Part shown: positions 1-6,427 of the stretch, in pieces
Position numbering within the stretch: the first letter of the stretch is position 1
How the letters are laid out: the number at the start of each line of letters is the position of its first letter
Assembly (NCBI GenBank): GCA_025454075.1
Contig: JALOPD010000001.1
Coordinates: 1 to 54,497 of the forward strand
DNA length: 54,497 bases
Direction: 5' to 3'
Source of the DNA: Desulfobacterales bacterium
Lineage (GTDB): Bacteria > Desulfobacterota > Desulfobacteria > Desulfobacterales > UBA2174_A
Position numbers and translations under genes: made by a program
The notes under the pieces: model-generated
The model's database searches: none
What the model was told of the DNA's origin: nothing
What the model saw: only the letters and a program-made list of their open reading frames with translations

Positions 1-1
1 C

Positions 2-1377
2 CTGAACCCCTACCTGTTCGAGATGGCGAACATCCGCAACCAGGACTCCTGGGTGCACGCCAACGACCACGAGGCGGCCACCCGCAAGGCCAAGGACCTG
101 GTGCGGATGTCCGCCGCCCGCGCCGCCACGCTGAAGATGCTGAAAAGCAAGACCGTGCCGATCAACAAGCGGGCCCTGGTCATCGGCGGCGGCATCGCCG
201 GCATGAACGCCGCGCTGGGCCTCGCCCGGCAGGGGTTCCCGGTGGTGGTCGTCGAAAAGGAGGCCGAACTGGGCGGCTTTGCCCGGCGGCTGCACCACAC
301 CATCGAGGGCGCGGACATCCAGGCCTACCTGAAGCAGCTCGCCGGTGAAGTGGCCGGGCATGCGAAGATCCGGGTCCTGACGGGCGCCACGATCACGGCC
401 TTCGAGGGGTTCAAGGGCAACTTCGCCACGACCGTCGCCTGGGGCCCGAGCGGCCAGACCGAGAAGATCGAGCACGGCGTCATCATCGTGGCTACGGGGG
501 CCACCGAGTACCGGCCCACGGAGTACCTCTACGGGCAGGACCCCCGCGTCCTGACGCAGGTGGAGTTCGGCGACCTGCTGGATAAAAACGGCGCGGCGGA
601 CCTGCAGAGCGTCGTCATGATCCAGTGCGTCGGCTCGCGCAACGAGCGGAACGTGAACTGCTCGCGGATCTGCTGCCAGAACGCGGTCAAGAACGCCCTG
701 CTGCTCAAAAAGAAGAACCCCGAGGCCCAGGTGTATGTCCTTTACCGCGACATGCGCACCTACGGGCTGATGGAGGATTACTACACCGAGGCGCGCAAGC
801 AGGGCGTCATCTTCATCCGCTTCGAGCCCGAGGCGGCGCCCCAGGCGTGCTGCAGCGGGAGATCGAGATCCTGGCCGACCGGCTGGTGCTGAGCGCCGGC
901 GTGGCCGCGGCCGACACGGCCGAGGTCAGCGGGCTGATGAAGTTCAACCGCAACCCGGAGGGCTTCTTCATCGAGGCCCACGTGAAGCTGCGGCCGGTGG
1001 ACATGCCGAGCGAGGGCGTCTACCTCTGCGGCACGGCCCACGGCCCCAAGCTGATCTCCGAGACCATCGCCCAGGCCCAGGCGGCGGCGGCGCGCGCCTC
1101 GACCCTGCTCTCGAAGGACTCGATCAAGCTGTCCGCCATCACGGCCAAGGTCGACCCCGAGCACTGTGTCAAGTGCCTGACCTGCGTGCGCTCCTGCCCC
1201 TTCGGCGTGCCGCAGTTCAACGATGCCACCAAGGTGGTCGAGATCAACGAGGCGCTGTGCCACGGCTGCGGGGTGTGCACGGCGGTCTGCCCGCGGCAGA
1301 CCATCAACCTGAGCTTCTACGAGGATGAGCAGATCGTGTGCAAGATCGACGCGCTGCTGAATGAGGAGGTGGCCTGA
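2..1377 (+). pseudogene. hdrA: CoB-CoM heterodisulfide reductase subunit A-like protein (HdrA), 5' partial, frameshifted
   Basis: FAD/iron-sulfur electron-bifurcating subunit. In the MetVF-HdrABC-MvhD type complex it passes electrons among NAD(P)H or ferredoxin, MvhD and the methylene-THF reductase. The reading frame is already open at base 2 (LNPYLFEMANIRNQ, a conserved HdrA stretch), so the N-terminus lies outside the window. Visible are the dinucleotide motif GGGIAGMNAALGL, the SRICC cysteine motif, and two C-terminal 4Fe-4S motifs (CVKCLTCVRSCP, CHGCGVCTAVCP). The frame changes near 830-850: frame 2 reads to FIRFEPEAAPQ, then the homology resumes in frame 1 at VLQREIEILADRLVLSAG. About 15-20 residues normally found between these are absent, so this is a small deletion and not a single-base slip. 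It may be a true lesion or an assembly error. The stop overlaps the mvhD start (TGATG). Confidence 0.85.
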
Positions 1378-1799
1378 TGCCCGACTTCGAACCCACCATC
1401 ATCGCCTTCTGCTGCGAATATTGAGGGTACTCGGCCGCGGACCTGGCAGGTTCGATGCGACTGAGCTACCCCTCCAACGTGAAAATCATCCTGGTGCCCT
1501 GCACCGGCAAGGTGGACGTGGTCCACATGCTGAAGGCGATCCAGAAGGGGGCCGACGGCGTCTACTGCGTGGGCTGTCTGGAGGGGGCGTGCCACTACAA
1601 CGAGGGCAACCTGCGCTGCCGGGAGCGGGTCAACCACGTGCGCTCCCTGCTGCAGGAGATCGGCCTGGAGCCCGAGCGCGTGAGGATGTACAACCTGTCC
1701 TCCGGCGAGGCGCCCACGTTCGTGGCTTACGCCAAGGAGATGACGGAGAACATTCTGAAGCTCGGACCGAATCCGTTGAAAAAGAAGTCCGCGGCGTAG
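1377..1799 (+). CDS. mvhD: MvhD/FrhD-like hydrogenase iron-sulfur subunit, predicted selenoprotein (UGA at 1422-1424)
   Basis: MvhD is the small 2Fe-2S electron-transfer subunit linking HdrA to a hydrogenase or, here, to the MetVF methylene-THF reductase. Reading from ATG 1377, which overlaps the hdrA stop, the protein starts MPDFEPTIIAFCCEY, meets an in-frame TGA at 1422-1424, and continues GYSAADLAGSMRL to the TAG at 1797-1799. The UGA sits where homologues have Cys in the N-terminal FCCxxC motif. The downstream part keeps conserved MvhD features (VPCTGKVD, GCLEGACHYNEGN, RLxxIGLEPERV-like). The full length of about 140 residues fits the family only if UGA is read through. Selenocysteine at this subunit is known from methanogen VhuD and reported in some Desulfobacterota. 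An annotation beginning at the internal ATG 1455 would lose the cluster-binding end. Confidence 0.85.
1438..1454 (+). promoter_or_regulatory. Candidate bacterial SECIS hairpin
   Basis: A perfect-to-wobble stem of 7 bp (1438-1444 with 1448-1454; CGGACCT / AGGTTCG) closes a GGC loop and starts 13 nt after the in-frame TGA at 1422-1424. Bacterial SECIS elements are short hairpins lying directly downstream of the UGA with a G-containing apical loop, so position and shape fit. Function is inferred; no selA/B/C/D gene is in the window. Confidence 0.6.
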
Positions 1800-1852
1800 G
1801 GAGTGGTGTTGAGTTTTTGGTGTTTGGGCATCTGGGGTTGGGGGATCAACCT

Positions 1853-1889
1853 CGAATCTCAAATCTCAGATCTCAAATTTCAAATTTGA
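1853..1889. repeat. A/T-rich short repeat ahead of metV
   Basis: Between mvhD and metV is a low-complexity run of TCTCAAAT-like units ending in a perfect inverted repeat, TCAAATTT at 1873-1880 and AAATTTGA at 1882-1889 around a single C. It sits just before the metV ribosome-binding site (TGGAGG, 1895-1900). Such degenerate repeats are common between genes and no function is claimed. Confidence 0.5.
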
Positions 1890-1904
1890 CGTCCTGGAGG
1901 CAAC

Positions 1905-2582
1905 ATGATCGTAGCCAAGCGCAAACCGTTCGATGAAATCATGGACCTGATCAAGGACCACAAGAAGGTGTTGCTGGTGGGCTGCGGCACCTGTGTCGCC
2001 GTCTGCCTGGCCGGCGGCGAGAAGGAGGTGGCGGTGCTGGCCACCGAGCTCGACATGGCCCGCAAGCTCAAAGGCAACCCCCTGGAGCTTGAAACCACCA
2101 CCCTGGAGCGCCAGTGCGACCGTGAATACCTGGCCCAGCTCGACCATCGGGCGGGGGAGTTCGACGCCATGGTCTCCCTGGCCTGCGGGGTCGGGATCCA
2201 GTTCCTGGCGGAGCGGTTCCCGAACAAGCCGGTCTACCCGGGGGTGGACACCTGCGGGCTGGCGGTGAACCAGGATGTCGGCTGGTACGAGGAGCGCTGC
2301 CGCTCCTGCGGCCGGTGCGTGCTGGGATTGACCGGCGGCATCTGCCCGGTCACCATGTGCGCCAAGGGCCTCTACAACGGGCCCTGCGGGGGCACCAACA
2401 AGGGCAACTGCGAGATCAGCGCGGATCAGCCCTGCGCCTGGAACGCGATCTACGACCGGCTGAAAGCCCAGGGCCGGCTGGACTGCATCCTGGAGCTGAC
2501 GCTGCCCCAGGAATGGAAGGACACCACGCCGCGGACGCTGATCCAGCCCGGCTACAAGAAGCCGGAAAAAGCCAAGGCCTGA
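1905..2582 (+). CDS. metV: MetV-like zinc/iron-sulfur partner of methylenetetrahydrofolate reductase
   Basis: A 225-residue protein of the MetV family (methylene-THF reductase C-terminal domain). In acetogens and sulfate reducers it forms a complex with MetF and binds metal or FeS centres, relaying electrons for reduction of methylene-THF to methyl-THF. The N-terminal half has the GCGTCVAVCLAGG motif. The C-terminal half is Cys-rich (CRSCGRCVLGLTGGICPVTMCAKGLYNGPCGG, split here only by position, residues about 130-165), followed by CEISADQPCAWNAIYDRL, all typical of the family. ATG 1905 is preceded by TGGAGG at a normal distance. The gene lies between mvhD and metF in one operon-like run, matching the known hdrA-mvhD-metV-metF order. 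Confidence 0.9.
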   Translation: MIVAKRKPFDEIMDLIKDHKKVLLVGCGTCVAVCLAGGEKEVAVLATELDMARKLKGNPLELETTTLERQCDREYLAQLDHRAGEFDAMVSLACGVGIQFLAERFPNKPVYPGVDTCGLAVNQDVGWYEERCRSCGRCVLGLTGGICPVTMCAKGLYNGPCGGTNKGNCEISADQPCAWNAIYDRLKAQGRLDCILELTLPQEWKDTTPRTLIQPGYKKPEKAKA

Positions 2583-2625
2583 CACCGGATCGTTTTCAAT
2601 CAACCTCGTTGGAAGGGTGCGCATT

Positions 2626-3549
2626 ATGAAATCGGGAAGCAATCTGGAAAAAGTTCTGAGAGCCGGACACTTCGCCTTCACCGGCGAACTCGGCCCCCCG
2701 CGCGGCGCTCACGCGGAGGAGGTCCGCAAGAAGGCGGCCCACCTCAAGGGGAAAGTGGATTCCGTGAACATCACCGACAACCAGACCGCCGTGGTGCGCA
2801 TGGCGAGCTGGGCCGCCTCCTTGCTCCTCATCCAGGAGGGGCTGGAGCCCAACTTCCAGATGGTCTGCCGCGACCGGAACCGCCTGGCCATGCAGGCCGA
2901 CATCCTCGGGGCCTCCGCCTTGGGCATCCGCAACATGCTCTGCCTGTCCGGCGACCACTGCCAGTTCGGCGACCACCCCACGGCCAAGGGCGTTTTCGAC
3001 ATCGACTCCATGCAGCTGATCAGCATGGTGCGGCAGATGCGCGACGAGGGCAAGTTCCTGAGCGGGACCGAGGTGGATGGAAAGCCCCAGATTTTCATCG
3101 GGGCGGCCTCCAACCCCTTTGCGGACCCCTTCGAGTGGCGCGTTCACCGGCTGGCCAAGAAGGTCAAGGCCGGTGTCGATTTCATCCAGACCCAGTGCAT
3201 CTACAACATGCCCAAATTCCGCGAGTTCATCCGCCAGGCGAACGACATGGGGTTGACCGAAAAGGTGTTCATCCTGGCCGGCATCACCCCGATGAAGAGC
3301 CTCGGTATGGCCAAGTACATGAAGGCCAAGGTGCCGGGCATGGATGTCCCGGATGAAATCATCACTCGTCTGCAAGGGGTGGCGCGCGACAAGCAGGCGG
3401 AAGAGGGCATCAAGATCACCCTGGAGCAGATCGCGGAGCTCAAGGAGATGAAGGGCGTTGCGGGCGTGCATCTGATGGCGATCGAATGGGAGCACCGCGT
3501 GCCCGAAATCGCCGAGCGGGCCGGGATGCTGCCGCGGCCGCAGGTATAG
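2626..3549 (+). CDS. metF: Methylenetetrahydrofolate reductase
   Basis: FAD-dependent TIM-barrel enzyme reducing 5,10-methylene-THF to 5-methyl-THF in the methyl branch of the Wood-Ljungdahl pathway (or oxidising it when the pathway runs in reverse). Family features are visible in order: the early FTGELGPPRG strand with the conserved acidic residue, DSVNITDNQ, LCLSGDHCQFGDHP, IFIGAASNPF, VDFIQTQCIYN and LAGITPMKS. About 307 residues, the normal length for the stand-alone catalytic domain. ATG 2626 is chosen because GGAAGG at 2611-2616 is 9 nt upstream; an in-frame GTG at 2617 is the alternative. MetV immediately upstream supplies the partner subunit. Confidence 0.93.
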   Translation: MKSGSNLEKVLRAGHFAFTGELGPPRGAHAEEVRKKAAHLKGKVDSVNITDNQTAVVRMASWAASLLLIQEGLEPNFQMVCRDRNRLAMQADILGASALGIRNMLCLSGDHCQFGDHPTAKGVFDIDSMQLISMVRQMRDEGKFLSGTEVDGKPQIFIGAASNPFADPFEWRVHRLAKKVKAGVDFIQTQCIYNMPKFREFIRQANDMGLTEKVFILAGITPMKSLGMAKYMKAKVPGMDVPDEIITRLQGVARDKQAEEGIKITLEQIAELKEMKGVAGVHLMAIEWEHRVPEIAERAGMLPRPQV

Positions 3550-3656
3550 GTGCAGGGAAGATCGACCTGCCAAATACGAAGCCCACTTCAAGAAGTCTGA
3601 ATTTCAGGGCACCAGGCGAAGAACCCGCGGGCTGAAGCCCTGGAAGATTGCCAACG

Positions 3657-3700
3657 CAAAAACCCTCGTCGATCTGAGAAGGTCGGTCGGGGGTTTTTTT
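3657..3700 (+). terminator. Rho-independent terminator after metF
   Basis: AAAAACCC near 3658-3665 can pair with GGGTTTTT near 3691-3698, with extra GC pairs inside, followed by a run of seven T. It closes the hdrA-mvhD-metV-metF run about 110 bp after the metF stop and isolates it from the tetR promoter. Confidence 0.75.
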
Positions 3701-3708
3701 ATTGCCCA

Positions 3709-3732
3709 ACTAATGAATACTAATTCATTAGT
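3709..3732. promoter_or_regulatory. Palindromic operator 1 for the TetR regulator (core 3714-3727)
   Basis: A perfect 10-bp inverted repeat, ACTAATGAAT and ATTCATTAGT, separated by ACTA. Its core TGAAT-N4-ATTCA has the same half-site and spacing as operator 2 next to the tetR start, and resembles the sites of TetR-type FadR regulators of fatty-acid degradation. Binding by the neighbouring regulator is inferred. Confidence 0.6.
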
Positions 3733-3827
3733 TTTTATATTGGACAAATTGGCCGCCTGAATATCTTTAAAACTTAAAAATAATGTTATCATTGTATAAA
3801 ATAAGGTAAAAACATTCTAATTTAATC

Positions 3828-3872
3828 TTGACAGCGTTGTTTTAGGCTGGTAAATAAATGAATGAACATTCA
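3828..3872 (+). promoter_or_regulatory. tetR promoter with operator 2
   Basis: A near-consensus sigma-70 promoter: TTGACA at 3828-3833, a 17-bp spacer, TAAATA at 3851-3856. The palindrome TGAATGAACATTCA at 3859-3872 covers the expected transcription start, the usual arrangement for autorepression. Confidence 0.65.
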
Positions 3873-3892
3873 TGCATGAGCCTGGAATCTCG

Positions 3893-4525
3893 ATGGACCC
3901 AAGCGACCTCAAAGACAAGAATTCCAAGTATCATCGAATTCTTGAGGCGGCGGTCAAGGTGTTTGCCCGCCATGGTTTTCGCCAGTCCACCGTCGCGCAG
4001 ATCGCCAAGGAAGCCGGCGTGGCGGATGGGACCATCTACCTTTACTTCAAGAACAAAGACGACATCCTGGTCCAATTCTTCAGCTCCAAAGCCAAGCAGG
4101 TGTTCGACTGTTTCCGCGCGGAGGTCGGCCGCGGGGCGAGCAGCGCCGAGAAGCTTCGCAATCTGGTCCGCGTGCATCTGGGCGAGTTCCAGCGCGATCC
4201 CGACATGGCGGTCGTGTACCAGATCGAGACCCACCAGAGCAGCCGCCTGGCCGAGGATCAGATCCGGGAGATGGCCAAGATGTACCAGGACATCCTTGCG
4301 GAGATCGTCGAGCAGGGCCAGCAGGAGGGCGCCATCCGCAAGGACCTTTACGTGGGTCTGGTGAAGCGCTTTATTCTCGGGGCGGTGGAGGAGACCATCG
4401 GCACCTGGCTGCACTCCGGCCGCAGCTACGATTTGGCCTCCATGGCCGACCCGCTGGTCGACCTGTTCATGCGCGGTATCGGGATTCCGGAAAAACCGGA
4501 TTTGAAACTTCAGGGGAAACCATAG
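3893..4525 (+). CDS. TetR/AcrR family transcriptional regulator, FadR-like
   Basis: About 210 residues. The N-terminal helix-turn-helix is typical TetR (ILEAAVKVFARHGF, TVAQIAKEAGVADGTIYLYFKNKDD); the C-terminal domain resembles the acyl-CoA-binding TetR_C of fatty-acid degradation repressors. It sits directly before an acyl-CoA dehydrogenase and upstream of the ETF cluster, and palindromes of the FadR type flank it. The likely role is repression of beta-oxidation genes, relieved by acyl-CoA (inference). ATG 3893 is preferred: the in-frame ATG at 3872 overlaps the operator and is only about 10 nt from the predicted transcript start. Neither start has a strong Shine-Dalgarno sequence. Confidence 0.85.
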   Translation: MDPSDLKDKNSKYHRILEAAVKVFARHGFRQSTVAQIAKEAGVADGTIYLYFKNKDDILVQFFSSKAKQVFDCFRAEVGRGASSAEKLRNLVRVHLGEFQRDPDMAVVYQIETHQSSRLAEDQIREMAKMYQDILAEIVEQGQQEGAIRKDLYVGLVKRFILGAVEETIGTWLHSGRSYDLASMADPLVDLFMRGIGIPEKPDLKLQGKP

Positions 4526-4543
4526 AACGAGGAGGTTGCACCC

Positions 4544-6222
4544 ATGGCGCAGCTGATTGCCGACCGCAGGGATGTCGATTTTGTTTTGCACGAGCAACTG
4601 AAGGTCGAGGAACTCGCCCGGCACGAGCGCTTTGCCGAGTTCAACCGCAAGGCGGTGGACCTCATCATCTCCGAGGCCCGCAACCTCGCCATCAAGGAGA
4701 TCCTGCCGACGCGGCAGGACGGAGACCGGCAGGGGGCCCGCTTCGACGGCGGCAAGGTCCTCGTGCCCGAATCCTTCCACAAGGCCTGGAAGGCCTACAT
4801 CGAGGGCGAATGGCTGGCCATGACCGAGGACCCCGATTGGGGGGGGCAGGGCATGCCGCGGGCGGTGGCCATGGCCGCCGCCGACTACTTGAACGGCGCC
4901 AACTTCGCCTTCATGATGTACGCCGGCCTCACCCACGGCGCCGGCAAGCTCGTGGAAAGCTTCGGCACCGAAAAACTGAAAAAGCTGTTTCTAAAAAAAA
5001 TGTACACGGGCCAATGGACCGGCACCATGCTGCTGACCGAGCCCGAGGCGGGCTCCGACGTGGGCGCCCTCACCACGTCGGCCGTTAAAAACCCCGACGG
5101 CACCTACTCCATCACGGGCAACAAGATCTTCATCTCCTCGGGCGAGCACGACCTGGCCGAGAACATCATCCACCCCGTGCTGGCGCGGGTCGACGGCGCC
5201 CCGGCGGGAACTGCGGGGATCTCGCTGTTCCTGGTGCCGAAGATCTGGGTGAACGACGACGGCAGCCTCGGGGAGCCCAACGACATCGTCTGCACGGGGA
5301 TCGAGGAAAAGATGGGCATCCACGGCAACGCCACCTGCTCGATGGCCCTCGGCAGCAAGGGCCGCTGCCGCGGGATGCTGCTGGGCGAGGAGAACAAGGG
5401 CATGCGGGCGATGTTCCTCATGATGAACGAAGCCCGGCTGCTGGTGGGCTCCCAGGGGCTCGCCTGCGCCAGCCCGGCCTACATGTACGCCCTCGCCTAC
5501 GCGCGCGAACGCGTCCACTGGAGGACTGCCTGCACACGGCCGCCGACCCGGATGCCAAGGCCAAGTACCAGGGCATGATCGATTTTCTGATCCCGATCGC
5601 CAAGGGGTACGTCACCGATCGCTCCTGCGAGGTCTGCAACCTGGGCATCCAGGTTTACGGCGGCTACGGCTACATCCGCGAATACCCCATGGAGCAGCTG
5701 CTGCGCGACTGCCGGATCACCCCCATCTACGAGGGCACCAACGGCATCCAGGCCATGGACCTCCTGGGCCGCAAGCTCGGCCAGAACAAGGGCCGGCCCA
5801 TCATGGACCTGCTCGGCGAGATCCAGGCCGCCCTGGCCGCCGCCAAGGCCGTCCCGCGCACCGCGCCCTTCGCTGAAACGGTGGAGGGGATGCTGAACAA
5901 GCTGGGGGAGGTCGCCATGCACATGGGTGCGGCGGCCATGTCGGACAAGGTGCTCACGGCCTTTGCCTTTGCCCACCCCTTCCTGGAGGTCTGCGGGGAC
6001 GTGGTCATGGCATGGATGCTGCTGTGGCGCGCCCGGATCGCCGCGGAAAAACTGGCCGCCGGCGCCAAGGAGAAAGACGCGCTCTTTTACGAGGGCCAGC
6101 TCAAGAGCATCGAATTTTTCGCGAGCACGATCCTGCCGGTGACCTTCGGCAAGATGAAAGCCATCCTGGCCGGCAACACGGCCATGGTGGACATCCACGA
6201 GGATTCGTTCGGCGGGAAGTAG
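4544..6222 (+). pseudogene. Long-form acyl-CoA dehydrogenase (FadE/AcdC-like), internally deleted and frameshifted
   Basis: Flavoprotein dehydrogenase for an acyl-CoA, with an N-terminal extension, a catalytic core and a C-terminal four-helix domain, a form about 600 residues long in Desulfobacterota. Seen in order: an N-terminal region (residues 1-60), MTEDPDWGGQGMP, the FAD-binding stretch TGTMLLTEPEAGSDVGAL, NKIFISSGEHD, then the second part with GIQVYGGYGYI and the catalytic-Glu motif IYEGTNGIQAMDLLG. The frame switches near 5515-5525: frame 2 gives YALAYARERV, frame 1 resumes at LEDCLHTAADPDAKAKYQG. Roughly 40-45 residues (the HPDVRR-like helix region) are missing at this junction. Either the gene is inactivated or the assembly collapsed here. 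GAGGAGG precedes ATG 4544. Confidence 0.85.
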
Positions 6223-6269
6223 GCGCGGCACCGGCGGCCGGCGGATCCGTGAAAAAGGGTTCTCTGGCA

Positions 6270-6298
6270 TTGTCCTGAACGGTCGTTCATGCTATAGG
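6270..6298 (+). promoter_or_regulatory. Promoter of the FeS oxidoreductase/etf operon with operator 3 inside the spacer
   Basis: TTGTCC (6270-6275) and TATAGG (6293-6298, preceded by TGC, an extended -10) are separated by exactly 17 bp. Within that spacer lies the perfect palindrome TGAACGGTCGTTCA (6276-6289), which has the TGAAY-N4-RTTCA form of the two sites at tetR. A repressor bound there would block RNA polymerase directly. Confidence 0.55.
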
Positions 6299-6427
6299 CA
6301 AAAACTCAGGGGTCATCGGCCTGACCGGGATTCTCATGTAGACCGCCGGCCGGGTATCCCGTAACTTAGAACGGACCGGCTGACGGGCCGACCTGCGATC
6401 TCACATTGAATTTAAATAAGGAGAGCT

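Larger units (their letters stand above)
3550..3892. other. Intergenic region between metF and tetR
   Basis: About 340 bases without a gene. It contains the metF terminator, an upstream operator-like palindrome (3709-3732), an AT-rich stretch, the tetR promoter (3828-3856) and a second operator (3859-3872). Confidence 0.8.

Noticed and set aside
1455..1799. A shorter mvhD starting at the internal ATG 1455
   Set aside because: It would omit the conserved N-terminal FCCEY motif, and its frame is continuous with the ATG at 1377 through a UGA, so the selenocysteine reading explains more.
3842..4364. An alternative frame over the tetR gene starting at 3858
   Set aside because: The protein in that frame is Ser/Arg-rich without structure, while the 3893 frame gives a textbook TetR helix-turn-helix.
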